From NCBI GenBank assembly GCA_023957335.1, contig JAMLHC010000002.1, forward strand, positions 1-64,000: 64,000 bases of DNA. Reading direction: 5' to 3'. The notes under the pieces are model-generated. The model saw nothing but the letters and a program-made list of their open reading frames with translations, did not search any database and was not told where the DNA came from. Numbering within the stretch: position 1 is the first letter of the stretch; every line of letters starts with the position of its first letter. Made by a program: the position numbers and the translations under genes. This document shows positions 28,358-38,085 of this stretch, one piece after another. Source of the DNA: Bacteroidota bacterium (GTDB taxonomy: Bacteria; Bacteroidota; Bacteroidia; NS11-12g; UBA955).

Positions 28358-29569
28358 TTATTTACCTGCGGTTACTTTCTCAATCTCAGTTTGATAGAAC
28401 TCCATATTTGTTCTATCTTTTTTGAATTTATAGAAATCTCTCAGAATTGTAAGAAGGTTTAATTTTTCTTGCTTATCCTTGATATCACCGGACTCGTATG
28501 CTTCTTTCAGAAAAGGGAGTGCCTTTTCATAAAGTGCATATTTTTTAATTTCTAAATCATCATACAAAGCAAAATTGGATGCATTTGCATTCATTTTTTC
28601 AATAATAGGAATAGTTTGCTCAATATACATTGCACCCATATTGTATTTTGCATCCATATTACCTTCGTTCAATTCAATGGCTTTCTTGTAATCTCTTTCA
28701 GCGGCTGCATAATCTTTTTTCTGGTGGTACAATGTGCCTCTATAAAAATAGTAATTTGAGTTTTCAGGGTCGGACTCAATAGCTTGATTAAACCTCACCA
28801 ACAATTCATCTGTCTTGCCTTTAGCTAAAAAATAATTAATCTCTTCCACCAACAAATCTTTATTATCAGGATACAACTCTCGTCCTTTTTGCAATGATTC
28901 TATTCCTTTGGTTGAATCACCACTTTCGAAATAAGAATGGGCAAGAAAAATATACAGCTGAGGGTCGTCATATTTGTTTGCAATCAGCATGTTCAAATAC
29001 TTTAATGCATTCGTTTTATCACCTCCTTCATTTGCATAATAATACATGCTCAACAATGATTTATTGGTGGTAATACCATTTTGCTTTAGGTTTTGTTTGT
29101 CATCATGAAGTGTGAGATTATAAGCTGCTTCAGCATATTTCACGGCTAAACCATATTGTTGTCTGTCACCGAATTTTCCTGCATCAATCATACAAAAATT
29201 AGCTGCATACAACATACTGCTATATACATCTTCTAATTCGCTTTTTTTCTTCTTCTCTGTTGAAATTAAATACTGATAGAAAGATTCAGCAGATTTAATC
29301 GAAGCTTCGGAATCAAGTTCATGGAACTTGGGGTCATCTTGGGCATTAGCTGCTATTTGCATATAGACTAAACCGCGATAGTAATACATCTTGGCAGTCC
29401 CTTTGGTGGTCTCATGAACATAGGCTTCATCAATCGATTGTTTGGCTCTGGGCAGGTCACTATTCTTAAGTGCAAACCACGCATCGGTTAAATTTTGTGA
29501 TTGTGCAGAAACGTTGCTTGTGTAAGCGGAAGAAGCAATAAGCATCAAGGATATAAGTAATTTCTTCAT
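28358..29569 (-). CDS. exported tetratricopeptide-repeat protein
   Basis: Periplasmic TPR scaffold protein with no defined partner. Signal peptide about residues 1-23 of the form starting MKKLLISLMLIA (ending VSAQ). At least five helix-pair repeats follow, the clearest being PQLYIFLAHSYFESGDSTKGIESLQKG, SNYYFYRGTLYHQKKDYAAAERDYKKAIEL and MDAKYNMGAMYIEQ. The start at 29569 gives a proper signal; the longer frame to 29596 would spoil it. It lies downstream of gyrA on the same strand, separated by an 11-bp hairpin, so it may be transcribed apart. Confidence 0.85.
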   Translation of the reverse strand: MKKLLISLMLIASSAYTSNVSAQSQNLTDAWFALKNSDLPRAKQSIDEAYVHETTKGTAKMYYYRGLVYMQIAANAQDDPKFHELDSEASIKSAESFYQYLISTEKKKKSELEDVYSSMLYAANFCMIDAGKFGDRQQYGLAVKYAEAAYNLTLHDDKQNLKQNGITTNKSLLSMYYYANEGGDKTNALKYLNMLIANKYDDPQLYIFLAHSYFESGDSTKGIESLQKGRELYPDNKDLLVEEINYFLAKGKTDELLVRFNQAIESDPENSNYYFYRGTLYHQKKDYAAAERDYKKAIELNEGNMDAKYNMGAMYIEQTIPIIEKMNANASNFALYDDLEIKKYALYEKALPFLKEAYESGDIKDKQEKLNLLTILRDFYKFKKDRTNMEFYQTEIEKVTAGK

Positions 29570-29611
29570 AAAGTTGATTTTTAGTCTTTTAGTCAATCTC
29601 TCAATTATTGT

Positions 29612-29640
29612 GCCGTTCCTATATTTGTCATAGGAACGGC
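29612..29640 (-). terminator. hairpin downstream of gyrA
   Basis: GCCGTTCCTA / TAGGAACGGC, a perfect 10-bp stem 10 bases after the gyrA stop. There is no strong T run on the minus strand, so termination efficiency is uncertain. Confidence 0.5.
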
Positions 29641-29650
29641 AACTTTGTTA

Positions 29651-32230
29651 TTAATCTTCGTTAGGTTCTTCGTTATTATTTTCTTGTGAATTATCAGGGT
29701 TGATGATATCTTCAACATTGGCATCATTGATTTCGACTTCGGTATCGGCATCTTCGGCTTCAGGATCAAATTTTATTCTTGCTACAGAAGCTATGCTGTC
29801 ATTATCCTTAATATTAATCAATCTGACGCCTTGTGTTGCTCTACCCATCACGCGCATATCTGCAACTCTGATTCTGATGGTCATACCCGAACGGTTAATA
29901 ATCATCAATCCGTCCTTTTCTTCCACAGATTTAATAGCAATTAAATCACCGGTTTTATCAGTAATATTAAGAGTTTTAACACCTTTACCGCCTCTTCCTG
30001 TTATTCTGTAGTCATCCAAGTCAGTGCGTTTACCATATCCGTTTTCGGACACCACTAAAATGGTCGTTCCAATATCCGCTTTTGTATCCACACATACCAT
30101 ACCCACAACTTCGTCTTTGGTAGATTCCAGTGTAATACCTTTTACACCGGAGGCTGTTCTTCCCATTGGTCTTACAAGGGATTCATTAAACCTGATAGCT
30201 CGACCGGACTTCTTAGCTAAAACAACTTCGCAGGTTCCATTGGTGAGTTTTCCTTCGAGTAATTCATCTCCGTCTCTTACTGTAATTGCATTGATACCAT
30301 TGGCTCTTGGTCGTGAATATGCTTCTAAAGAAGTCTTTTTAATAATACCTTTCTTGGTACAAAGAATTACATAATTGCTTTCTGTGTACTCTTTGTCGTC
30401 AAGATTGTGCACATTAATAAATGCTTTCACTTTGTCATCAGACGGAATCTGAATCAAATTTTGAATAGGTCTGCCTTTGGTTGCCTTACCACCTTCGGGA
30501 ATTTCATATACTTTGAGCCAGAAACATCTCCCTTGTTCGGTAAAGAATAAAATGTAATTATGTGTGGAAGCAATCATCAGATGTTCAACAAAATCCTCAT
30601 CTCTATGAATCACTCCTCTGTTTCCTCTTCCTCCTCTGTTTTGTTCTCTATATTCGTCTAAGGTTGTTCGTTTGATATATCCCATGTGTGAAATTGTAAC
30701 CACCACATTTTCTTCAGGAATCAGGTCTTCAATACTGATATCATCAGCAGACAGAATAATTTCAGACCTTCGTTTATCATTAAACTTTTCTTTAATTTCG
30801 AGTAATTCGTCTTTGATAATTTTCATTCGCAGTTCAAACGATGCAAGAACTTCATTGTAGTATTTAATGAGTTCCATAATTTCCTTGTATTCCTCACGAA
30901 TTTTATCTTGCTCAAGTCCTGTAAGCCTTTGTAATCTCATTTCCAGTATGGCTTTAGACTGGATTTCACTGAGTTTAAACTGCGCCATCAGACCGTCTTT
31001 GGCTTCATTAGGATTTTTAGATTTTTTAATAAGTTCTATGACTGCATCAATATTATCTAATGCAATCAACAATCCTTCTAAAATATGGGCTCGTTTTTGG
31101 GCTTCATCAAGCAAATATTCTGTTCTGCGGGTAACCACCTCATGTCTGTGGTTTACAAAATGTTTTATCAATCCTTTAAGATTCAACACCTCCGGACGAC
31201 CATTTACAAGTGCAATATTGTTGATACTAAAAGAACTTTGCAGTGCAGTATATTTATATAATTGATTCAGCACTACATTCGGGATGGCATCGCGTTTGAT
31301 GTCAAACACGATCCTCATTCCCTGCCTTCCTGATTCATCACGAATGCCACTGATTCCATCAATCACTTTCTCATTTACCAAATCTACCGCTTTCACAATA
31401 ATTTGTGACGGACTAACCATATAAGGGACTTCGGTTACCACAATCATTTCTTTGCCGGTAGAAGAAGTTTCAAATTCAGCTTTGCCACGCATCACTACTC
31501 TGCCTCTGCCGGTTTCGTAAGCGCTACGCACTCCTTCCATTCCATATATAATTCCTCCCGTAGGGAAATCGGGGGCTTTGATATAGGTCATCAAAGTGGG
31601 GATATCAACATCATTATTGTCAATGTAAGCAACTGTTCCATCAATAACCTCACCTAATTGATGTGGAGCCATATTGGTTGCCATACCCACAGCAATTCCA
31701 GATGCTCCGTTCACAAGCAGATTGGGTATTTTTGCCGGCAATACGGTGGGTTCTTTTAGTGATTCGTCAAAATTGGGTCTAAAATCAACTGTATTTTTAT
31801 CAATATCAGCCAACATTTCTTCCGCAATCTTTTTCATTCTTGCTTCGGTATAACGCATAGCTGCCGGTGGGTCACCATCAATAGAACCATAATTACCTTG
31901 TCCGTCCACCATAGTATATCGCAAACTCCAATCTTGCGCCATACGAACCATAGTATCATATACAGATGAGTCTCCGTGTGGGTGATATTTACCTAATACT
32001 TCTCCTACTATTCTCGCTGATTTCTTGTAAGGTCTGTTGTGCGCGAGTCCAAGGTCAGTCATTCCATAAAGGACACGCCTATGTACGGGTTTTAGTCCAT
32101 CTCTGACATCCGGCAAAGCTCTTGATACAATTACCGACATTGAATAGTCAATGTATGCGGTTTTCATCTCATCTTCGATATTAATCGAAATGATTCTTTC
32201 TTCCATGTTTTCGGGGTTCTGATTATCCAT
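29651..32230 (-). CDS. gyrA: DNA gyrase subunit A
   Basis: Breakage-reunion subunit of gyrase, which introduces negative supercoils with GyrB. The N-terminal winged-helix domain contains [15 protein letters not shown] and the catalytic Tyr in [10 protein letters not shown]. The quinolone-determining loop reads [10 protein letters not shown], so the Ser and Asp positions (83 and 87 in E. coli numbering) are wild-type. The C-terminal beta-pinwheel begins with the GyrA-box-like [10 protein letters not shown], which supports gyrase rather than topoisomerase IV. An acidic, Asn/Glu-rich tail ends the protein. The 859 residues are a normal length. No gyrB is nearby. Confidence 0.96.
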   Translation of the reverse strand: MDNQNPENMEERIISINIEDEMKTAYIDYSMSVIVSRALPDVRDGLKPVHRRVLYGMTDLGLAHNRPYKKSARIVGEVLGKYHPHGDSSVYDTMVRMAQDWSLRYTMVDGQGNYGSIDGDPPAAMRYTEARMKKIAEEMLADIDKNTVDFRPNFDESLKEPTVLPAKIPNLLVNGASGIAVGMATNMAPHQLGEVIDGTVAYIDNNDVDIPTLMTYIKAPDFPTGGIIYGMEGVRSAYETGRGRVVMRGKAEFETSSTGKEMIVVTEVPYMVSPSQIIVKAVDLVNEKVIDGISGIRDESGRQGMRIVFDIKRDAIPNVVLNQLYKYTALQSSFSINNIALVNGRPEVLNLKGLIKHFVNHRHEVVTRRTEYLLDEAQKRAHILEGLLIALDNIDAVIELIKKSKNPNEAKDGLMAQFKLSEIQSKAILEMRLQRLTGLEQDKIREEYKEIMELIKYYNEVLASFELRMKIIKDELLEIKEKFNDKRRSEIILSADDISIEDLIPEENVVVTISHMGYIKRTTLDEYREQNRGGRGNRGVIHRDEDFVEHLMIASTHNYILFFTEQGRCFWLKVYEIPEGGKATKGRPIQNLIQIPSDDKVKAFINVHNLDDKEYTESNYVILCTKKGIIKKTSLEAYSRPRANGINAITVRDGDELLEGKLTNGTCEVVLAKKSGRAIRFNESLVRPMGRTASGVKGITLESTKDEVVGMVCVDTKADIGTTILVVSENGYGKRTDLDDYRITGRGGKGVKTLNITDKTGDLIAIKSVEEKDGLMIINRSGMTIRIRVADMRVMGRATQGVRLINIKDNDSIASVARIKFDPEAEDADTEVEINDANVEDIINPDNSQENNNEEPNED

Positions 32231-32413
32231 TTTTACTCTTTCAAAAGGTGCTGCAATTTATAGTTAAAAGGGTTACAACTTTGGTTATTTGCTCACATAA
32301 TTTTAACATGAATCAATTATTTAAGAAATGCACTTTATAATGTCATCAAACTCGATTATGGCTGACTCTTTATTTGTCCTAATTACAACTTATATACCTG
32401 ATTACAACTTAGT

Positions 32414-33121
32414 TTACTCTTCTACTATTAATCTTCTACTAAGAGTCAAAATGTATTTATCTATAAATTGCTGCTTTTCTTTGGATTTGTATTGCTGAAT
32501 GTACCTTGGATGTTCGAGTGGCACAATACTATCAAATAGCTTTTCTTCCTTATTAAGTTTATGAATAAAGTTCGCATTCTTAGTACCAAGCACATAAACC
32601 TCCTCACAATCTAATCCAAGTTCGATATGTTTTTTGAGCGATTCAATCATAAAATCCTTGACCATCTCAAACAGTTGTTTATCATCGTAGTAATTAGCAT
32701 TTAACCATGAGCCATTATCAGACTTTCTGATGATGGCAAGCGGAAAGGGCGAATTGATATAAAATTGACCATAAAAACTCTTTGCACCACCATAAGCCAT
32801 GATCATATCGTACAAAAAAACAGACGAAACCTCGTGTGTCTTTGCAGACTTCATTTTAATTCCACAAATAGAGTCTAATCTTTTAGTGTCTGTAAAAGGC
32901 ACACCCGTAATACCGGCACCATGACGACTTGGATTGATTCCAATTATAAACTTGCGTTTTTGGTTGTCATTATAATATTGATGATAGAATTTCCTCATCA
33001 CATCCATTGTTTCAGGGTTTTCAACAAATGGATTCATTACCTTAAATCCCTTTGGCAACTTCCCAACATAAGTAAGATTCTGATTAAATGTAATTATATT
33101 TTCTGCAATGGTTTCCAACAT
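32414..33121 (-). CDS. SMUG2-like uracil-DNA glycosylase family protein
   Basis: Base-excision repair glycosylase of the uracil-DNA glycosylase superfamily, SMUG2 group. The superfamily motif 1 is seen as IGINPSRHGAGITGVPFTD and motif 2 as PLEHPRYI near the C-terminus. In the family these bind the base and the backbone. The length (235) fits SMUG2. Substrate preference (uracil, hydroxymethyluracil or others) cannot be told. It is a single gene with its own TAACTTTG promoter, between gyrA and the fatty-acid cluster. Confidence 0.85.
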   Translation of the reverse strand: MLETIAENIITFNQNLTYVGKLPKGFKVMNPFVENPETMDVMRKFYHQYYNDNQKRKFIIGINPSRHGAGITGVPFTDTKRLDSICGIKMKSAKTHEVSSVFLYDMIMAYGGAKSFYGQFYINSPFPLAIIRKSDNGSWLNANYYDDKQLFEMVKDFMIESLKKHIELGLDCEEVYVLGTKNANFIHKLNKEEKLFDSIVPLEHPRYIQQYKSKEKQQFIDKYILTLSRRLIVEE

Positions 33122-33148
33122 CTCTATTGTTCTATAGTCAAGTGCTTA

Positions 33149-33156
33149 CAAAGTTA
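33149..33156 (-). promoter_or_regulatory. TAnnTTTG -7 element for the SMUG2-like gene
   Basis: TAACTTTG on the minus strand, 27 bases before the start at 33121. Confidence 0.5.
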
Positions 33157-33278
33157 GGATATTTGACAACACTCCTTTTTTGTAAAAGACAAGTATTGTT
33201 TAAGCCAAAGAAAATATTGTCCAACGACTAATTTTAAGCTAATGTACATATCGAGTATTTTAAATCAAAAAGCAAATG

Positions 33279-33306
33279 TTGAAAATCGAAAATTTATCTA
33301 TCTTTG
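33279..33306 (+). promoter_or_regulatory. -33/-7 promoter for the yceD-rpmF-plsX-fabH cluster
   Basis: TTG at 33279-33281, a 17-base spacer, then TATCTTTG at 33299-33306. This is the best-formed promoter in the window, 24 bases before the chosen yceD start. Confidence 0.65.
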
Positions 33307-33330
33307 CGCCCTCAAAATTTGGGAGAGGAT

Positions 33331-33870
33331 ATGGCTGTGGAACTCAAAGACTTTGAAATCGAATTTGTTAAGTTCAAAGAAGGTATTCACAATCTTGAAT
33401 TCAATCTCACTTCTGATTTTTTCCTACTTTTTGAGAACAGTTCTTTGGATTCGGGAAACCTTAATGCAAACGTAGTATTTGAAAAGAAGAGCCAATCTTT
33501 ACATTTTGATATGAAAGTGATGGGAAATGTAGGATTGTCTTGCGACCGGTGCTTAACCAAAATCAGCTATCCCATTGAAAATGAGTTTAAGTTACTTGTC
33601 AAAATTTCCGATCAAGTGGGTGATGAAGAGGAAGATTTGACATACATATTGCCCAGCGAACACTCTTTTAATATAGCCGGATATTTATATGAGATGATTA
33701 ATCTTGCTATTCCTATGAGGAAAACATGTGAAGATATAGGTGAAAAGTGTGATGCAACAATACTTCAAAAATTACAAACCATAATGAATGAAGAAACAAA
33801 GGTAGAAGAAGCCAAAGAAATCAATCCCGAATGGGATAAATTAAAAGACATATTAAACAATTTAAAATAA
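33331..33870 (+). CDS. YceD / DUF177 family protein
   Basis: Conserved protein almost always encoded directly before rpmF. It is linked to 23S rRNA processing in plants and E. coli; its exact role in Bacteroidota is unknown. The family Cys motif is CDRCLTKI, near residue 72, and the expected acidic C-terminus ends in NPEWDKLKDILNNLK. The ATG at 33331 follows a purine-rich GGGAGAGGAT and is preferred to 33304, which overlaps the promoter. First gene of a six-gene run leading to accC. Confidence 0.9.
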   Translation: MAVELKDFEIEFVKFKEGIHNLEFNLTSDFFLLFENSSLDSGNLNANVVFEKKSQSLHFDMKVMGNVGLSCDRCLTKISYPIENEFKLLVKISDQVGDEEEDLTYILPSEHSFNIAGYLYEMINLAIPMRKTCEDIGEKCDATILQKLQTIMNEETKVEEAKEINPEWDKLKDILNNLK

Positions 33871-33876
33871 AAAAAG

Positions 33877-34062
33877 ATGGCACATCCTAAGCGAAAAACG
33901 TCAACAACCAGAAGAGACAAAGGTAGAACTCACCACAAATTGGGTTCTAAGCCCATGGTCGCAGACCCCGTTACAGGAGATGCAGGAATTTACCACAGAG
34001 TAAACCTTGCAACCGGAATGTACAAAGGGGTGAAAGTGATGAAAGGTAAAAACGAAGAATAA
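33877..34062 (+). CDS. rpmF: 50S ribosomal protein L32
   Basis: Small large-subunit ribosomal protein, 61 residues. It opens with AHPKRKTSTTRRDKGRTHHKL and ends with a basic segment. It contains no cysteine, so it is the zinc-free form of L32. It sits 6 bases after yceD and 20 bases before plsX, the usual yceD-rpmF-plsX-fabH order that couples ribosome and lipid synthesis. Confidence 0.97.
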   Translation: MAHPKRKTSTTRRDKGRTHHKLGSKPMVADPVTGDAGIYHRVNLATGMYKGVKVMKGKNEE

Positions 34063-34082
34063 TCACTTCATTCAATTCATCT

Positions 34083-35033
34083 GTGAATAAAATCAGAGTT
34101 GGAATAGATGTAATGGGCGGTGACTATGCCCCTCTTGAACCTTTGAAGGCAGTTAAAGCTATTATCAAAGATGAGGCACATGCCGATATTATACCCGTTT
34201 TATTTGGCGTAAGTGAGCAGATAAAACAAATCCTTAATGAATTGGAGTTAGACCACAGCCATTGTGAAATCATTCACTGTGATGAAGTAATCCAAATGGG
34301 TGAACATCCAACAAAAGCATTAACCCAAAAAAAGAATTCAAGTATTTCTGTTGGTTTTCAATTCCTTGCAGAAGGCAAAGTGGATGCATTTTTGAGTGCA
34401 GGTAACACAGGTGCCATGCATGTAGGAGCCATGTTTTCAGTGAAAACAATCACGGGTGTATTAAGACCAACAATCACTACAATACTCCCCAGACCGGACG
34501 GTTCTGTGGGAATTTTGCTTGATGTAGGAGCAAATGCCGATTGCAAACCTGAGGTACTTAATCAGTTTGCAACCCTTGGCTCGCTCTTTTACAAAGCTGT
34601 GTACAGCACTAATGGACAAGCTAAAGTAGGATTACTCAACATTGGCGAAGAGAAGGAAAAGGGCAATCTGCTTACACAAGCGACTTATCCACTTCTTGAA
34701 GCCAATGACAGGATTGATTTTATCGGAAATATTGAAGGCAGAGAGCTCTTCTCCAACAAAGCTGATGTGTTTGTCTGCGATGGATTTACCGGAAATGTTA
34801 TTCTAAAAGTTGCGGAAGGACTCTTTTATAACCTTATGAAAAGAGGGATTAAAGATGAATATCTCGACCGTTTTAATTTCAAATATTATGGTGGCACCCC
34901 TATTCTGGGGGTAAATGCACCGGTCATCATTGGACACGGAATTTCTAAAGCCGATACTTTTATTAAGATGATAGAATTGGCAAAAGATGTAGTGGTGTCT
35001 AAAATGATTGATAAAATAAAATCCGCATTCTGA
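34083..35033 (+). CDS. plsX: phosphate acyltransferase PlsX
   Basis: Makes acyl-phosphate from acyl-ACP, the acyl donor for PlsY in phospholipid synthesis; a peripheral membrane enzyme. Seen: IGIDVMGGDYAPLE-type opening (VGIDVMGGDYAPLEPLKAV), SAGNTGAMHVGAMF, LLDVGANADCKPE, and VCDGFTGNVILKVAEG. The start is GTG at 34083. The length (316) is normal. It is followed by fabH after 41 bases. Confidence 0.96.
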   Translation: MNKIRVGIDVMGGDYAPLEPLKAVKAIIKDEAHADIIPVLFGVSEQIKQILNELELDHSHCEIIHCDEVIQMGEHPTKALTQKKNSSISVGFQFLAEGKVDAFLSAGNTGAMHVGAMFSVKTITGVLRPTITTILPRPDGSVGILLDVGANADCKPEVLNQFATLGSLFYKAVYSTNGQAKVGLLNIGEEKEKGNLLTQATYPLLEANDRIDFIGNIEGRELFSNKADVFVCDGFTGNVILKVAEGLFYNLMKRGIKDEYLDRFNFKYYGGTPILGVNAPVIIGHGISKADTFIKMIELAKDVVVSKMIDKIKSAF

Positions 35034-35074
35034 ACTTTTTTCATTCATTTGCACTTAATTAATTATACAACTTA

Positions 35075-36073
35075 ATGAGTAGAATAACTGCTGCAATCAC
35101 TGCTATAGGAGGTTATGTCCCAAAGGATATTTTGACCAACAGTGATTTAGAAAAGATGGTGGACACTTCGGACGAATGGATTACCACTCGAACCGGCATC
35201 AAAGAAAGACATATTTTAAAAGAGCCCGGCAAAGGAAGCTCTGATATTGCTGTAGAAGCCGTAAAAGAACTATTAGTTAAACGCGGGATTTCAGCAAAAG
35301 AAATTGAACTGGTGATTTTCGCTACCGTAACAGGTGACCTTATTTTCCCTGCATCTGCTAATATTTTGTGTGACAAAATTGGAGCAACAAATGCATGGGG
35401 ATTTGATTTAGGTGCTGCTTGTTCAGGTTTTTTATATGCACTTCAAACCGGTGCTCAATTTATTCAAGCAGGTACACACAAAAAAGTATTGGTCGTTGGT
35501 GTTGACAAGATGTCTGCCATCATTGATTACCAAGACAGAAATACATGCATCATATTTGGGGACGGTGGCGGAGCAGTTTTGCTCGAACCCAATGAAGAGG
35601 GACTGGGAATTCAAGATGCAATTCTTAGATCCGATGGTTCCGGCAGAGAATTTCTTTTTCAAAAATCGGGTGGTTCGCTCAGACCGCCTACAATTGAAAC
35701 TGTTACAAATCGCGAGCATTACGTTTATCAAGAAGGAAAAACAGTATTCAAATTTGCTGTTACCAATATGGCGGATGTGTCTAAACGAATTATGGAGCAA
35801 AACAACTTATCATCTAACGATGTCAATTGGTTGCTTGCTCATCAGGCAAATAAAAGAATCATAGACTATACTGCTGAAACTATGGGGCTTCCATCCGAGA
35901 AAGTTCTCATGAACATACAACGTTATGGAAATACTACGAGTGGGACCATTCCGCTTCTTTTTAAAGATTATGAAAAACAATTTAAAAAAGGAGACAACCT
36001 GATTTTAGCCACATTTGGAGGTGGTTTTACTTGGGGTTCTATCTATCTCAAGTGGGCATACGACCCAAAATAA
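35075..36073 (+). CDS. fabH: beta-ketoacyl-ACP synthase III
   Basis: Starts fatty-acid synthesis by condensing an acyl-CoA with malonyl-ACP. The nucleophile is Cys116 in GAACSGFLY, His is in LLAHQANKRI (about residue 256) and Asn in YGNTTSGTIPL. WITTRTGIKERH near the N-terminus is the CoA-binding signature. The 332 residues are normal. Located within the plsX-fabH-accB-accC run. The usual starter in this phylum includes branched acyl-CoAs, but primer preference is not visible. Confidence 0.96.
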   Translation: MSRITAAITAIGGYVPKDILTNSDLEKMVDTSDEWITTRTGIKERHILKEPGKGSSDIAVEAVKELLVKRGISAKEIELVIFATVTGDLIFPASANILCDKIGATNAWGFDLGAACSGFLYALQTGAQFIQAGTHKKVLVVGVDKMSAIIDYQDRNTCIIFGDGGGAVLLEPNEEGLGIQDAILRSDGSGREFLFQKSGGSLRPPTIETVTNREHYVYQEGKTVFKFAVTNMADVSKRIMEQNNLSSNDVNWLLAHQANKRIIDYTAETMGLPSEKVLMNIQRYGNTTSGTIPLLFKDYEKQFKKGDNLILATFGGGFTWGSIYLKWAYDPK

Positions 36074-36104
36074 TTTTCACATTCAATAATAACAACAAAA
36101 ATTT

Positions 36105-36112
36105 TACCTTTG
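36105..36112 (+). promoter_or_regulatory. TAnnTTTG -7 element for accB
   Basis: TACCTTTG, 21 bases before the accB ATG at 36134. It suggests accBC can be transcribed apart from fabH. Confidence 0.5.
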
Positions 36113-36133
36113 AACCAACATAAAAAAGAAAAT

Positions 36134-36616
36134 ATGGACTTAAAAGACATTCAAAATTTAATCAAATTCGTTGCTACACAATCGGTTGACGAAGTTGAAA
36201 TTGAAAAGAAAGATTTCAAAATCACTATCAAAAAGAATGCGCCTATACAAATTGCAGCTACTCAACCTCAATTAATTCAGGCTAGTATTCCAACACCGCA
36301 AATAGCCCAACCGGCTGCAATTCCGGCTCAAACCCCTGCTGCACCGGCTACACCGGCAAAAGAGCCTGTTGCAACTAACTTGATTACTGTTAAATCACCG
36401 ATGATAGGAACTTTCTATCGTTCTTCCAAACCGGAGAACCCTGCATTTGTTAGCGTAGGCGATGAAATCAAACCGGGAAAGGTGCTTTGTATTATTGAAG
36501 CCATGAAATTATTCAACGAGATTGAATCTGAAGTGAGTGGTAAAATTGTGAAGATTCTGGTTGATAATAACAGCCCTGTTGAATACGATCAACCTTTGTT
36601 CCTTGTTGAGCCTTAA
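36134..36616 (+). CDS. accB: acetyl-CoA carboxylase biotin carboxyl carrier protein
   Basis: Carries the biotin that shuttles carboxyl groups between AccC and AccAD in malonyl-CoA synthesis. The N-terminal helical part (MDLKDIQNLIKFV...) is followed by an Ala/Pro/Gln-rich flexible linker and the biotinyl domain. The biotin site is EAMK, with Lys near residue 125. A thumb-like insertion around YRSSKPENPAFVSVG precedes it, as in true AccB. The ATG at 36134 is chosen over a TTG at 36110 that overlaps the promoter. Paired with accC 28 bases downstream. Confidence 0.95.
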   Translation: MDLKDIQNLIKFVATQSVDEVEIEKKDFKITIKKNAPIQIAATQPQLIQASIPTPQIAQPAAIPAQTPAAPATPAKEPVATNLITVKSPMIGTFYRSSKPENPAFVSVGDEIKPGKVLCIIEAMKLFNEIESEVSGKIVKILVDNNSPVEYDQPLFLVEP

Positions 36617-36644
36617 GCTATTATTAAACTAATCATTTACCATT

Positions 36645-37982
36645 GTGTTTAAGAAAATATTAATTGCCAACCGTGGTGAAATTGCACTACGTATCATTAG
36701 AACTTGCAAGGAAATGGGTATTCCTACAGTAGCTGTGTATTCTACTGCTGACAAAGAAAGTTTACATATCAGATTTGCTGACGAGGCAGTGTGTATTGGA
36801 GCTGCACCCAGCTCTGAATCCTATCTTAAAATGAGCAATATTATTGCGGCTGCTGAAATTACCGGAGCAGATGCAATTCATCCCGGCTATGGTTTTTTGA
36901 GCGAAAATGCCAAATTCAGCCAAATATGCAGAGACAATGGCATTAAGTTTATAGGTGCTACTCCTGAGCAAATCATAGCAATGGGTGATAAATCCAATGC
37001 AAAAGCAACCATGAAAAAAGCCGGTGTGCCCACAATCCCGGGCTCTGACGGCTTGGTTGACGATATTGAAGAAGCAAAAAAACTTGCCAAAACAATCGGT
37101 TATCCTGTAATCATTAAAGCTACTGCGGGTGGCGGTGGTAGAGGTATGCGCGAAATTTGGAAGGAAGAAGATTTTGAAAGACATTGGGAAGCAGCCAAAT
37201 CAGAAGCAGGTGCTTCATTTGGCAATGATGGAATTTACCTCGAAAAATTCATTGAAGAGCCTCACCACATTGAGGTGCAGATTGCCGGAGACCAATATGG
37301 AAAGGTATGTCACTTGTCTGAAAGAGATTGTTCTATTCAGCGAAGACACCAAAAATTAATTGAAGAAACCCCTTCTCCTTTTATTGATGAAAAACTCCGT
37401 AAAAAAATGGGAGAAGCCGCCAAAGCCGCTGCGCAGATTATCAACTACGAGGGCGTGGGGACAATTGAGTTTTTGGTTGACAAGCACAAGAACTTCTATT
37501 TTATGGAAATGAATACTCGTATTCAGGTGGAACATGCCATTACAGAAGAAGTTATTGACAGGGATTTAATCAAAGAACAAATCAGAATTGCTGCAGGCGA
37601 CCCTATTACCGGAAAAGACTATTACCCTACAAAGCATAGTATGGAATGTAGAATTAATGCTGAAGACCCTTATAACAATTTCAGACCTAATCCGGGCAAA
37701 ATTGAAACTTTGCACAAGCCCGGTGGACATGGGGTTAGAGTGGATACTCATATCTATGCAGGATACACGATTCCGCCAAATTATGACTCTATGATTGCTA
37801 AGTTGATTGTAACGGCTCAGTCTCGTCATGAGTGTATTGTTAAAATGGAGCGTGCATTGGGAGAATTTGTCATTGAAGGAATTCAGACAACTATACCTCT
37901 CCACTTGCAAATCCTCGCTGACCCAAACTTCAGAAAAGGTGAGTTTACGACTGCCTTTATGAATGATTTTAAGATTAAGTAA
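36645..37982 (+). CDS. accC: acetyl-CoA carboxylase, biotin carboxylase subunit
   Basis: ATP-grasp enzyme that carboxylates the biotin on AccB. It opens with [20 protein letters not shown]. The ATP-binding loop is [10 protein letters not shown], the catalytic segment is [15 protein letters not shown], and the biotin-carboxylase C-terminal domain has ECRINAEDP. Start GTG at 36645. The length of 445 is normal for a single-subunit biotin carboxylase. Last gene of the cluster, followed by a strong terminator. Confidence 0.97.
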   Translation: MFKKILIANRGEIALRIIRTCKEMGIPTVAVYSTADKESLHIRFADEAVCIGAAPSSESYLKMSNIIAAAEITGADAIHPGYGFLSENAKFSQICRDNGIKFIGATPEQIIAMGDKSNAKATMKKAGVPTIPGSDGLVDDIEEAKKLAKTIGYPVIIKATAGGGGRGMREIWKEEDFERHWEAAKSEAGASFGNDGIYLEKFIEEPHHIEVQIAGDQYGKVCHLSERDCSIQRRHQKLIEETPSPFIDEKLRKKMGEAAKAAAQIINYEGVGTIEFLVDKHKNFYFMEMNTRIQVEHAITEEVIDRDLIKEQIRIAAGDPITGKDYYPTKHSMECRINAEDPYNNFRPNPGKIETLHKPGGHGVRVDTHIYAGYTIPPNYDSMIAKLIVTAQSRHECIVKMERALGEFVIEGIQTTIPLHLQILADPNFRKGEFTTAFMNDFKIK

Positions 37983-38005
37983 CTTCGTACTTATACAATA
38001 TTTCA

Positions 38006-38041
38006 AAACACAAACTCACCGATGGGTTTGTGTTTTTTTTT
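38006..38041 (+). terminator. rho-independent terminator after accC
   Basis: AAACACAAAC ... GTTTGTGTTT stem with a run of at least nine T on the plus strand, 23 bases past the accC stop. On the minus strand it also lies just past the stop of the outer-membrane protein gene (38086), so it can serve both. Confidence 0.9.
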
Positions 38042-38085
38042 GCAATCATTTGAACTGATTAGTAAAGCACCAAAGATTATACTCG